From NCBI GenBank assembly GCA_016711825.1, contig JADJSG010000003.1:248001-312000 (forward strand): a stretch of 64,000 nt of DNA, given 5' to 3'. The notes under the pieces were generated by a model. It worked only from the letters and a program-made list of their open reading frames with translations. It searched no databases and was not told the DNA's origin. Source of the stretch: Bacteroidota bacterium (GTDB taxonomy: Bacteria; Bacteroidota; Bacteroidia; Chitinophagales; Chitinophagaceae). The translations under genes were made by a program, and so were the position numbers. Positions 1 through 8,142 of the stretch are shown piece after piece; positions within the stretch are counted from its first letter, which is position 1; each line of letters opens with the position of its first letter.

Positions 1-854
1 GTACCGTTGCTGCAACCCTTATTCAACAAGCCATTGGCGAAAATCTATATTGTATTTTTGTTGACAACGGACTCCTTCGTAAAGAGGAGTTTCAGGATGT
101 TTTAGAAGGGTATAAAACCCTTGGTTTAAATGTAAAAGGGGTAGATGCTTCTGCTATTTTTTATCAGCAACTAAAAGGTGTTTCAGACCCGGAAGAAAAA
201 AGAAAAATCATAGGTGGATTGTTTATTGATGTATTTCAGGAAGAAGCAACCCATATAAAAGATATCCATTTTCTTGGTCAGGGTACTATTTATCCCGATG
301 TCATTGAAAGTGTTTCTGTAAACGGACCTTCTGCTACCATCAAATCGCATCATAATGTAGGTGGTTTGCCTGAAAAAATGCATATGGCTTTGGTAGAACC
401 ATTGAGATACCTGTTTAAAGATGAAGTTCGTAAAATAGGTAGAGAACTCCTCCTGGACGATAACTTTTTGCAAAGACATCCTTTTCCTGGTCCCGGTCTT
501 GGTATCAGAATTTTGGGAGAAGTAACAGCAGAAAAAGTGACGCTATTGCAAGAAGCAGATGCGATTTTTATCAATATCATAAAAGAAAAAGGCATTTACC
601 ACGATATTTGGCAGGCAGGTACAATGTTGCTTCCCATACAAAGTGTTGGGGTGATGGGTGATGAACGAACCTATGAGTTTACAGTGGCTTTACGTGCAGT
701 GACCAGTATTGATGGTATGACAGCAGATTGGGCACATATTCCTTACGATATATTGGCATTGATTTCAAATGAAATTATCAATAAAGTGAAAGGTGTGAAT
801 CGTGTTGTGTATGATATCAGTTCAAAACCTCCCGCAACAATAGAATGGGAATAA
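1..854 (+). CDS. guaA: GMP synthase (glutamine-hydrolysing), 3' part
   Basis: Partial gene running in from the left edge; the frame is open from base 3 and encodes 283 residues to the TAA at 852-854. GMP synthase aminates XMP to GMP with ATP and glutamine in the cytoplasm. The first visible residues (TVAATL) follow directly on the PP-loop of the ATP-pyrophosphatase domain, so the glutaminase domain and the loop itself lie outside. Visible family signatures are FVDNGLLR, the HHNVGGLPE segment, RHPFPGPGLGIRIL and the canonical C-terminus PPATIEWE in the dimerisation domain. The next gene starts 49 nt downstream with no visible promoter or terminator between, so the two may be co-transcribed. 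Confidence 0.97.
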   Translation, partial: TVAATLIQQAIGENLYCIFVDNGLLRKEEFQDVLEGYKTLGLNVKGVDASAIFYQQLKGVSDPEEKRKIIGGLFIDVFQEEATHIKDIHFLGQGTIYPDVIESVSVNGPSATIKSHHNVGGLPEKMHMALVEPLRYLFKDEVRKIGRELLLDDNFLQRHPFPGPGLGIRILGEVTAEKVTLLQEADAIFINIIKEKGIYHDIWQAGTMLLPIQSVGVMGDERTYEFTVALRAVTSIDGMTADWAHIPYDILALISNEIINKVKGVNRVVYDISSKPPATIEWE

Positions 855-903
855 TTTTTTTATCTTTATCTATTCATTATCCTAACGAAATATATTTTTT
901 TAA

Positions 904-2115
904 ATGAAATACTCCCTTTTTTTTCTCTCATTACTGATGTTTTCATGGTTGGCAAACGCCCAACGTAAACCAATGATTTCCGAAGAAGATGAAAACAAGC
1001 AATCAGGCTATTTCAACTATCCCGAACCTGAAAAAAAAGAGAGATATAAAATTGCCGTTCTTACACCTCTATACCTTGATTCTGTTGACTTAGAAAAAAA
1101 CCTTACCCGTATCCCTAAATTTATGATGCCGGGTATCGATTTTTATCAGGGGGTAAGCATAGCCGCTGACACTTTAAAAAATCAAGGGGTGAAATTTGAT
1201 TTATATATCTATGACAGTAAATCAGATTATTTGAATGTAAAAAATTTAATTGCCAGCGATAAACTCGATTCTATGGATCTGATCATAGGCAATGCAAGTG
1301 TGAGTGATTTGGGCTTATTGGCTGATTTTGCCAAATCAAAAAAAATCAACTTCGTATCAGCGGTTTCTCCATCAGATGCAAACCAATCCGACAATCCGTA
1401 TTTCACTATTTTACAACCACGTCTTATTTCGCATATCGAAAAAATGCATTATAGTATCAACCGAAAATATGCTGATAACAATGTTATTTTTATCAATAAA
1501 AAATCAGGAGGTGCCAGCAATGCCATCAATTATTTTAAAAATGATGTCGTTAATCCACTACCAGGTCGTTTTTCAGAATACGAAATGACCGGTGATGATC
1601 TTTCAATAGAAGATATCATATTGAAAATAGATTCAAATTACAATACATGTATCGTGTTGGGAATACTTGATGCGGGTATCGCATATAAAACATTGAAAAA
1701 ATTAAACACAATTGCTAAAAGATTTCATATCAAAGTATATTGTATGCCCACAGCCGAAGCCATAAAATCATTGGGTAAAGTAGATGAATTTCCTGATATG
1801 CCTGTGTTTTATACCACTTCCTACATTATTGACAAAATCACTCCTTCAAGTATGTATATTGGTCGTGAATATAAAAAACGAATGGGCACTGCACCTACCG
1901 ATATCGTGTTTAAAGGTTTTGAAAGTTTGTATTTCTTTGCTAAACTCCTTAACCGTTATGGGGTTCCTTTTAACGATCATATCAGCGATAATGCCTATAC
2001 ATTTATCACCCCCTATAAAATCATGCCTGTTAGGGAAAATAAAACCTTGAATTTTTTCGAAAATAAATTTTTATATCTTGTAAGGTATGAAAATGGCGTT
2101 GTTACTTATGAATAA
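904..2115 (+). CDS. Periplasmic-binding-protein-like (type I fold) exported protein
   Basis: A 403-residue protein with a Sec signal peptide (residues 1-19, likely cleavage ANA|Q). After a charged linker rich in Glu and Lys, the mature part reads as a two-lobed periplasmic-binding type I fold: KIAVLTPLYLD near residue 50, FYQGVSIAADTL, then LIIGNASVSDLGLLADFAK and NFVSAVSPSDA, which match the ligand-lobe strands of amino-acid ABC transporter substrate-binding proteins. No permease or ATPase is adjacent, so a transport role is not supported; Bacteroidota carry stand-alone versions. It follows guaA by 49 nt on the same strand. Ligand unknown. Confidence 0.7.
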   Translation: MKYSLFFLSLLMFSWLANAQRKPMISEEDENKQSGYFNYPEPEKKERYKIAVLTPLYLDSVDLEKNLTRIPKFMMPGIDFYQGVSIAADTLKNQGVKFDLYIYDSKSDYLNVKNLIASDKLDSMDLIIGNASVSDLGLLADFAKSKKINFVSAVSPSDANQSDNPYFTILQPRLISHIEKMHYSINRKYADNNVIFINKKSGGASNAINYFKNDVVNPLPGRFSEYEMTGDDLSIEDIILKIDSNYNTCIVLGILDAGIAYKTLKKLNTIAKRFHIKVYCMPTAEAIKSLGKVDEFPDMPVFYTTSYIIDKITPSSMYIGREYKKRMGTAPTDIVFKGFESLYFFAKLLNRYGVPFNDHISDNAYTFITPYKIMPVRENKTLNFFENKFLYLVRYENGVVTYE

Positions 2116-2360
2116 TATGAACTCTTAGTAATATTCAGTTTCAATAATATTGAAATAAAGCCTATCTGTAAAAGATAAACTATGTCAAACATTTCATTGA
2201 CAAAGGTTCATTCCTATCACAAAGATTGTAAAGATTGAAGTTTCTCATTCCAATCAAATGTGGTTACAATTTAGTCTGTATAATTTCGGTTGAATGCCTC
2301 CTCACAATGTATTTAAACCAGTAACATATGAACAACCTTCAATGTGTAATTCGAATAAAT

Positions 2361-2390
2361 AAAAAAAAGCGCAATAAGCGCTTTTAAAAA
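2361..2390 (-). terminator. Rho-independent terminator of the DUF2795-like gene
   Basis: An 8-bp perfect stem (AAAAGCGC / GCGCTTTT) around a 5-nt loop. Read on the minus strand it is followed by a run of eight T, so it ends transcription of the minus-strand gene at 2406-2627. On the plus strand only four T follow, so it may also stop read-through from 904-2115 weakly. The rest of 2116-2360 shows no gene or other recognisable element. Confidence 0.75.
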
Positions 2391-2405
2391 TTCATTATTA
2401 TTTAT

Positions 2406-2627
2406 TTAATATTCATCTTCGTTAAAGAAGAAATCTTCTTGGGTAGGGTAGTCGGGCCATATATCTTCAATACCTTCATAGCTTTCACCTTCATCTTCCA
2501 ATTCCTGAAGATTTTCAATGACTTCAATAGGAGATCCTGAACGAATGGCATAATCAATTAATTCTTCTTTTGTGGCAGGCCAAGGTGCTTCTTCTAAGTG
2601 GGATGCTAATTCTAAACTCCAAAACAT
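2406..2627 (-). CDS. DUF2795-like small conserved protein
   Basis: A 73-residue acidic protein with no signal peptide or membrane segment. The N-terminal half (FWSLELASHLEEAPWPATK, then EELIDYAIRSG and EVIENLQELEDEGE) resembles the small DUF2795 helical proteins common in Bacteroidota, where LxxAPWPATKxELIDYAxRxG is the recurring signature. The C-terminal tail is strongly acidic (DIWPDYPTQEDFFFNEDEY). It is a single-gene transcription unit, with a TAnnTTTG promoter upstream and a strong hairpin terminator just after the stop. Function unknown. Confidence 0.75.
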   Translation of the reverse strand: MFWSLELASHLEEAPWPATKEELIDYAIRSGSPIEVIENLQELEDEGESYEGIEDIWPDYPTQEDFFFNEDEY

Positions 2628-2665
2628 ATATTAATTAATTTAAAGGGTTTTTTTATTATTTTGCG

Positions 2666-2673
2666 CAAATGTA
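2666..2673 (-). promoter_or_regulatory. -7 box (TACATTTG) for the DUF2795-like gene
   Basis: On the minus strand, TACATTTG matches the Bacteroidota housekeeping -7 box TAnnTTTG. It lies 38 nt before the ATG at 2627. No clear -33 element was picked out by eye. Confidence 0.6.
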
Positions 2674-2700
2674 AGATTTAATTTATAACTTCCAAATCTT

Positions 2701-2708
2701 TATGTTTG
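2701..2708 (+). promoter_or_regulatory. -7 box (TATGTTTG) for lolD-bshC
   Basis: TATGTTTG matches TAnnTTTG and ends only 4 nt before the lolD ATG at 2713. Transcription should start at or within a few bases of the start codon, giving an mRNA with almost no leader. Confidence 0.6.
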
Positions 2709-2712
2709 CACT

Positions 2713-3366
2713 ATGTTATCCACAAATCAAATATCAAAAAGCTATGGCAACCTACAAATCCTCAAAGGGGTCAGCATCAGCGTAAACAAAGGAGAAATCA
2801 TCAGTATTGTGGGTCCATCTGGTGCTGGGAAAAGCACTTTATTGCATATAATTGGCACTTTAGACAAACCAGATACAGGAAATGTAAGCATTGATGGGGT
2901 AGATGTTTTTTCCTTATCAGCCAGAAAGCTTGCACAGTTTAGAAACCAAAAGATTGGATTTGTATTTCAGTTTCATCATTTATTACCAGAATTTACAGCC
3001 CTCGAAAATGTTTCTATGCCAGCACTCATCAATCATTTATCAAAAAAAGAAGCAGAGAGAAAAGCCATGCCCCTACTGGAAATGATGCAATTGAGCGACC
3101 GCATTCATCATAAACCTGCAGAGCTATCTGGTGGTGAACAACAACGTGTGGCCATTGCAAGGGCTTTAATCAATAATCCATCAGTGGTATTGGCCGATGA
3201 ACCTACCGGTAATTTAGACACCCAAAACTCATTGATTATTTTTGAAATGATCAATACATTGCGTAATGAATTGAAACAAACATTTATATTAGTCACGCAC
3301 AATGAAGACTTAGCCAATCAAAGTGATCGGGTATTGAAAATGGCTGACGGAAAAACAGTATCATGA
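2713..3366 (+). CDS. lolD: ABC transporter ATP-binding protein, LolD-like
   Basis: A 217-residue ATPase of the LolD/MacB class, which powers extraction of lipoproteins from the inner membrane together with LolC/E-type permeases. Walker A GPSGAGKS at residues 34-41, signature LSGGEQ at 138-143, Walker B VVLADE at 158-163 followed by PTGNLD, and the switch His at about 196 (VTHNE). The length and the FQFHHLLPEFTALENV stretch after the Q-loop are typical of LolD. The permease is not in the window, so MacB-type or other export substrates cannot be excluded. Its stop overlaps the start of bshC by 4 nt (ATGA), so the two are translationally coupled. Confidence 0.88.
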   Translation: MLSTNQISKSYGNLQILKGVSISVNKGEIISIVGPSGAGKSTLLHIIGTLDKPDTGNVSIDGVDVFSLSARKLAQFRNQKIGFVFQFHHLLPEFTALENVSMPALINHLSKKEAERKAMPLLEMMQLSDRIHHKPAELSGGEQQRVAIARALINNPSVVLADEPTGNLDTQNSLIIFEMINTLRNELKQTFILVTHNEDLANQSDRVLKMADGKTVS

Positions 3367-4973
3367 AATTTAAGAAACAAACTATAGCTTTTGAAGACAC
3401 CAACTATTTTTCAAAAATAGCCATCGATTATATACATAAAAAGGAAAAGCTACAGCCATTTATTCAGGCCTTTCCTGATAAAGAATCTTTAGCGAAACAA
3501 ATATTCCTTAAACAACAACAACAAATAGATCGAGTATTATTGCAAGAGGTGATAACACAACAATATGCAGAGATTTCCATGGATGAAGCCGTTTCGCAAA
3601 ATGTCGCCTTATTATCAAACACAAACACATTTACCATTTGCACTGCTCATCAACCATGTATTTTTACAGGGCCTTTGTATATTATTTATAAAATAACACA
3701 TGCTATCAAACTTGCGCAGACATGCAAACAGCTTTTACCAAACAATCATTTTGTTCCCGTATTTTATATTGGTTCCGAAGACAATGACCTTGAAGAAATT
3801 GGTACAATGCATCTGTACAATGAAACGTTGACATGGAATACCCCTCAAACAGGTGCTTGTGGTAGTATGAACACCGCTGATTTGTCGAATGTTACCAAAG
3901 AAGTATTAGCTGTACTCGATCAAAATATCATTGATGAAAAATGGCTCGCACAACTGATAAATCAGGCTTACGGTTCAAATCTTTCACTCACTGCTGCCAC
4001 AAGAATCATGCTTAATGGTTTGTTTGCATCCTATGGTCTATTAATTTTAGATGCCAATGAGCATCGATTTAAAAAAGTATTTGCCCCGATCATGAAAGAT
4101 GAATTGCTGCGACAACAATCGGCAATTTGGGTAAGTGAAACGGGAAAACAACTCAGCGAATTTTACAAAGTACAAGCAACGGGAAGAGAAATCAATCTCT
4201 TTTATTTAAAAGATCAACTAAGGGCGCGAATAGAAAAAAAGGGAGATCGCTGGACTGTACACAATACTGATCTTTCGATGAATGAATCTGAGCTATTATC
4301 AGAAATCGAAAGGCACCCTGAACACTTTTCGCCCAATGTGATTTTACGTCCCCTTTACCAGGAAATGATACTCCCCAATATCGCGTTTATAGGTGGTGGC
4401 GGTGAATTAGCTTATTGGCTTGAATTGAAAAAGATTTTTGATCAATATCAAGTACCTTATCCCATTATATTGCTTCGAAATTCATTTCTACTGATTGATT
4501 ATACTACTATTCAACGTATTGATAAGGCACAGCTAACTTTATCACATTTGTTTATACAAACGGATGCCCTCAATAAATTACTGCTTGCCAGTCACGAATC
4601 CCTTACGCAACTAGATGAAAAATTAGCGTCTATTCATACACTTTTATTGGATATTGAAAAACTGAGTGCTACCATCAATATTAATCTGGAAACAAGTATG
4701 AAAGCACATCATGCGAAAGCCTTAAAAGTGACAGATAGAATTAAACAAAAGTTTATTGCCCAATTAAAACAAAAAGAAACAGCCAAATTGCAAGCTGTTA
4801 GCAACATCAAACAAACCCTGTTTCCTGCAAATTCATTACAGGAACGCTACGATAATTTTATTCCGATGTTTAAGAAATATGGAAAAAATTTGATTGCAAC
4901 TTTGATTGAAATGCAAGAAGGTATTGAGAGTGCTTTTATTATTTTAACAGAAGATAAAAATGAAATCATTTAG
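3363..4973 (+). CDS. bshC: Bacillithiol biosynthesis cysteine-adding enzyme
   Basis: A 536-residue cytoplasmic enzyme that adds cysteine to GlcN-malate in the last step of bacillithiol synthesis. Family hallmarks: AHQPCIFTGPLYIIYK at residues 95-110, PVFYIGSEDNDLEEI from about 132, RPLYQEMILPNIAFIGGGGELAYW in the core, and a long coiled-coil region before the C-terminus (about 400-500), as in the B. subtilis enzyme. Length is normal for the family. The start ATG lies inside the end of lolD (4-nt overlap). bshA and bshB are not in this window. The presence of bshC implies that bacillithiol is the main low-molecular-weight thiol here, as in many Bacteroidota. Confidence 0.93.
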   Translation: MKFKKQTIAFEDTNYFSKIAIDYIHKKEKLQPFIQAFPDKESLAKQIFLKQQQQIDRVLLQEVITQQYAEISMDEAVSQNVALLSNTNTFTICTAHQPCIFTGPLYIIYKITHAIKLAQTCKQLLPNNHFVPVFYIGSEDNDLEEIGTMHLYNETLTWNTPQTGACGSMNTADLSNVTKEVLAVLDQNIIDEKWLAQLINQAYGSNLSLTAATRIMLNGLFASYGLLILDANEHRFKKVFAPIMKDELLRQQSAIWVSETGKQLSEFYKVQATGREINLFYLKDQLRARIEKKGDRWTVHNTDLSMNESELLSEIERHPEHFSPNVILRPLYQEMILPNIAFIGGGGELAYWLELKKIFDQYQVPYPIILLRNSFLLIDYTTIQRIDKAQLTLSHLFIQTDALNKLLLASHESLTQLDEKLASIHTLLLDIEKLSATININLETSMKAHHAKALKVTDRIKQKFIAQLKQKETAKLQAVSNIKQTLFPANSLQERYDNFIPMFKKYGKNLIATLIEMQEGIESAFIILTEDKNEII

Positions 4974-5037
4974 GTAGCAAAATAAATTTACCTACAATTT
5001 ATTGAAAATCTACACTTTTGAAATGAATGAGCAAGAC

Positions 5038-6051
5038 CTATTTAGTAAAATATAGGATAGTAGGGTAGTGATCACTGTATCCATCATTCCATACACCATT
5101 GCTATAACTACGTTTGGGATAACCACGATAATTGCCAAATTTTTCAACCATAAAACTTTTATTATACACCTCTGCACCTATGTATTTTAAACCCATATTA
5201 CCTTTGCCAAAAAAACCATAAGAAAGGATGATTTGATCAAATAAACTCCAGGCATCCTGATAAGCCATACTTCCTAAACCTTTTTTGTAAAAACTATAAA
5301 ACGGATTAAAAAGCCCCCCTGATTTTACATCTTCCATTTTGCCTTTTGCCTGAAGTACTTCTGTAACACTTGCATTCACAGGGTCATCGTTTAAATCCCC
5401 CATATTAATGACTTTCGTAAGTGGGTCAATGGCCATCAAGGAATCAATGATTTTTTTACTCACGGCAGCAGCTATTTTTCTTTTTTCTCTGGTACTTGCT
5501 TCACCACCTCTTCGTGAAGGCCAGTGGTTGACAAACACATGCACGATGTCGCCTTCTAATTTACCCGTTACATACAGCACATCTCTTGTTGGTCTGTCGC
5601 CTTCCTCTATTGGTACGGTAAGTGAACGAGCTGCAAGCACTTTAAACTTTGAAGGATTGTATAAAAAGCCACAATCCACACCCCTTGTATCAGGTCCTTC
5701 AAAATGAACAACTTTCATATTGCGCGATTTTAATAAAGGATGTGCACAAAGTGTTTTAAGTACAAATTCATTTTCAATTTCGGCTACCCCTAAAAAAGAA
5801 ACACCATCGGGTGTTTTTTCAGTACCCATTTGAGCAATGACAGTGGCAAGATTTTCTATTTTTTTAATAAATACTTTAGGTGAATAGGCATTGGCACCAT
5901 TGGGTGTAAACTCATCATCATCTGTATTAGGGTCATTGATGGTATCATAATAATTTTCCAGATTATAAAAACCAATGGCAGTTACTGGTTTTTGTTGTGC
6001 CTGTAAATAATGAAATGAAACACAACAAAGAAGTAGGACTATTTTTTTCAA
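5038..6051 (-). CDS. Secreted endonuclease/exonuclease/phosphatase family protein
   Basis: A 337-residue protein with a signal peptide (residues 1-18, cleavage near LQA|Q). It has the four-layered EEP metal-dependent phosphoesterase fold of DNase I-like enzymes: GFYNLENYYDT near the N-terminus, FLGVAEIEN with the metal-binding Glu, VDCGFLYNP, VNHWPSRRGGEASTREKR with the catalytic His, MGDLNDDP, and the terminal SDHYPTILYF carrying the conserved Asp-His. All expected active-site positions are present. Export suggests a role in extracellular nucleic acid or phosphoester breakdown; the substrate cannot be told from sequence. It converges with bshC, 64 nt apart, and stands alone. Confidence 0.88.
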   Translation of the reverse strand: MKKIVLLLCCVSFHYLQAQQKPVTAIGFYNLENYYDTINDPNTDDDEFTPNGANAYSPKVFIKKIENLATVIAQMGTEKTPDGVSFLGVAEIENEFVLKTLCAHPLLKSRNMKVVHFEGPDTRGVDCGFLYNPSKFKVLAARSLTVPIEEGDRPTRDVLYVTGKLEGDIVHVFVNHWPSRRGGEASTREKRKIAAAVSKKIIDSLMAIDPLTKVINMGDLNDDPVNASVTEVLQAKGKMEDVKSGGLFNPFYSFYKKGLGSMAYQDAWSLFDQIILSYGFFGKGNMGLKYIGAEVYNKSFMVEKFGNYRGYPKRSYSNGVWNDGYSDHYPTILYFTK

Positions 6052-6267
6052 CTTAATATTTTTTTCAAAATAACAATCATTATTCCTAATTGTTGCTATT
6101 CTGATTTTATTTTTTTGTGAAATATTGGTTTTTAAGGGAAGTTGTACTAAAGTATAATGCTTAACTGACTAACCCATAACATGAAAATGGCAGATTAATT
6201 TTATTTTTCGACAAATTATAAAGTTCTTTTAAACATCGAATAACTAATAAAAATGTGTTTCAAGGTC

Positions 6268-7221
6268 TTAATCTTTATAAATAGCCACTTTATTGATTCC
6301 CTCACTTGTTCTTACCCCTCGGTACATCCCTTCACTATTATAACAAAGTTCGAAATTACCCAAAGCATCCACCGCAATGAGTCCACCTTCACCACCCATT
6401 TTTACAAGCTTTTCTTTGACCACGATATGGCAAGCTTCTTGTAAACTTAATCCTTTGTACTCCATCAAACAGGATACATCATAAGCAACCACAGCACGCA
6501 TAAAATATTCACCATGTCCTGTGCAACTAATACCACAGGTAGCATCGTTGGCATAAGTACCCACACCCAATAATGGACTATCTCCAATTCTTCCATATCT
6601 TTTATTGGTCATACCGCCAGTTGATGTGCCAGCAGCTATATGTCCGTTCATATCTACAGCCACCGCTCCTACTGTACCAAATTTCTTTTCCTGGGATGGC
6701 ATTCCTTTCAAATTATCTTCTTTGTGGTCAAGTTGATAAAAATCGCTATCTCTAATTTCTATCCATTGATCATAACGATATTTAGTAAAAAAATATTCAT
6801 CAGGGGCCATTTCCATCCCTCTGTTTAATGCAAATTCTTTAGCACCATTTCCACTTAACATCACATGACCTGAATGAAGCATCACTTCTTTTGCAAGGGC
6901 AATCGGGTTTTTAATATTTCTGACTCCTGCTACTGCGCCACCTCCCAATTGAGTACCTTCCATAATCGCAGCATCCATTTCATTAATTCCCTTTTTGGTA
7001 AAAACCGATCCTCTGCCTGCATTAAATAACTCATTGTCTTCAAGACTCATAATAGCTGCTTTTACAGCATCAAGGGAGCTTCCTTGTTGAGCTAATACTT
7101 CATAACCTTTATCCAATGCTTGTTGCAAACCTTGTAAGTATTTTGTTTCCAACTCAGGGGTTAGCATTGATTTTAAAATGGTACCAGCACCTCCATGGAT
7201 AGCTAAAGTAAATGTAGACAT
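6268..7221 (-). CDS. Isoaspartyl peptidase / L-asparaginase (Ntn hydrolase)
   Basis: A 317-residue plant-type asparaginase of the N-terminal nucleophile family, which matures by autocleavage and removes isoaspartyl residues or hydrolyses asparagine. AIHGGAG at residues 7-13, GRGSVFT at about 69-75 and the nucleophile Thr183 in FGTVGAVAVD, followed by TSTGGMTNKRYGRIGDSP and GTYAN. I place the start at the ATG at 7221 because similarity begins there; the open frame continues upstream to 7353 with 44 basic, AT-rich codons that run across the promoter at 7253-7260. No signal peptide, so cytoplasmic. Single gene. Confidence 0.93.
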   Translation of the reverse strand: MSTFTLAIHGGAGTILKSMLTPELETKYLQGLQQALDKGYEVLAQQGSSLDAVKAAIMSLEDNELFNAGRGSVFTKKGINEMDAAIMEGTQLGGGAVAGVRNIKNPIALAKEVMLHSGHVMLSGNGAKEFALNRGMEMAPDEYFFTKYRYDQWIEIRDSDFYQLDHKEDNLKGMPSQEKKFGTVGAVAVDMNGHIAAGTSTGGMTNKRYGRIGDSPLLGVGTYANDATCGISCTGHGEYFMRAVVAYDVSCLMEYKGLSLQEACHIVVKEKLVKMGGEGGLIAVDALGNFELCYNSEGMYRGVRTSEGINKVAIYKD

Positions 7222-7252
7222 ATTGTTAAGTTCTTTTTTATATTTTAAAAGG

Positions 7253-7260
7253 CAAATGTA
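7253..7260 (-). promoter_or_regulatory. -7 box (TACATTTG) for the asparaginase gene
   Basis: Minus-strand TACATTTG, 31 nt before the ATG at 7221. Its position supports the shorter start of the gene. The remainder of the 7261-7518 gap shows no gene, RNA or hairpin that I can support. Confidence 0.6.
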
Positions 7261-7518
7261 ATACCTAATAAGCAATCTTTTTAAACGAGATTTTAACGTG
7301 TAGAACAAGGCATTGTATAAATATATTGGCTTATAAAAATGGTAAAACAGCATCTAAATAGCTTGATTCATTTGGGTAAAAAATACTATTCTTTTTAAAA
7401 TTACTTTACAAGTCGTTAAGAAATGATAGGGTAGCTTGCAGCATGAAAAGGGCTATATTGTAATGATTACAGCATTTAAATCAAATGATTATGGATACAA
7501 ACAATTCATTATCCCATG

Positions 7519-7968
7519 CTAGCAAATACTTTCGATTTGATGTAATTTATTCAACAACAAACATTCATCATGCAACTTTTTGCCCATTAATTGCATACCC
7601 AGCGGAGAAGTTGGTGAAATGGCAATTATGCATTGATTATCTACAACTATTTTAGGTAGTGCAACTGAAATGAAAAAATAACCTTGCGTGGTCTTTACTA
7701 AACTTCCTTTTCTTATCTCATCATGGTGCACTTCTTGTGAGGTTTTAAGAAAGTTGTTTTTGGTTTCAATTGCATCAAAAAGATGTTTTGCCACAGCACT
7801 TTGTTCAATTTGCAACATCGACAAAGCAGTTTCATGTTTGTCTCCTGCGGTGCTTTTCGTTTCATTAGCCACTGAATGTTTAAGTTCATTGAGTGTATAT
7901 TGATATGAAGCAATATTGGCTTCTATTTGCTTTAAAAATTCCTGAAATATCTTTTGCTTAAATGTCAT
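7519..7968 (-). CDS. GreA/GreB-like protein with coiled-coil N-terminus
   Basis: A 149-residue cytoplasmic protein. The N-terminal half is helical and probably coiled coil (FKQKIFQEFLKQIEANIA, then a TAGDKHETALSMLQ motif). The C-terminal half (GSLVKTTQGYFFISVALP, then IAISPTSPLGMQLMGKK) resembles the FKBP-like C-terminal domain of transcript cleavage factors GreA/GreB, whose signature is SPxGxxLxGKxxGD. Relatives in Bacteroidota are often labelled 3-oxoacyl-ACP synthase, but nothing of a ketoacyl synthase is present. An RNA-polymerase-binding role is inferred. The acidic coiled-coil tip expected of true Gre factors is not obvious. It is divergent from the first adhesin, 174 nt apart. Confidence 0.6.
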   Translation of the reverse strand: MTFKQKIFQEFLKQIEANIASYQYTLNELKHSVANETKSTAGDKHETALSMLQIEQSAVAKHLFDAIETKNNFLKTSQEVHHDEIRKGSLVKTTQGYFFISVALPKIVVDNQCIIAISPTSPLGMQLMGKKLHDECLLLNKLHQIESIC

Positions 7969-8117
7969 CTTTAAAAAGTGCCTAATTTGATGAAGAATAT
8001 TCTTAATTTAAATGGGATAAAACCCAGTATTCAGCCTGCAAATTATACATTTTGTCATATTAATGTAATTTTCATTTATACTTAACATCAAATGATTACA
8101 TATTAGTATTAATTTAT

Positions 8118-8128
8118 TATTTTTATAC
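8118..8128 (+). promoter_or_regulatory. Variant -7 box (TATTTTTA-TAC) before adhesin 1
   Basis: TATTTTTATAC, a TAnnTTT-A variant of the usual TAnnTTTG, 17 nt before the TTG start. The second adhesin has TATCTTTATAC at the equivalent place (17000-17010), and both sit in a shared TTATTAT..TTTATAC context, which hints at common regulation of the two adhesins. Confidence 0.4.
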
Positions 8129-8142
8129 CAAATTTTTAACTT

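Noticed and set aside
4971..4994. TAGGTA/TACCTA hairpin between bshC and the nuclease gene as a terminator
   Set aside because: Only six pairs with a long loop and no T run on either strand.
7222..7353. Upstream extension of the asparaginase reading frame
   Set aside because: The 44 added residues lack similarity to the family and run across a good promoter box at 7253-7260.
7519..7968. 3-oxoacyl-ACP synthase label often attached to this small protein family
   Set aside because: At 149 residues, with a coiled coil and a Gre-like C-terminal domain, nothing of a thiolase-fold synthase can be seen.
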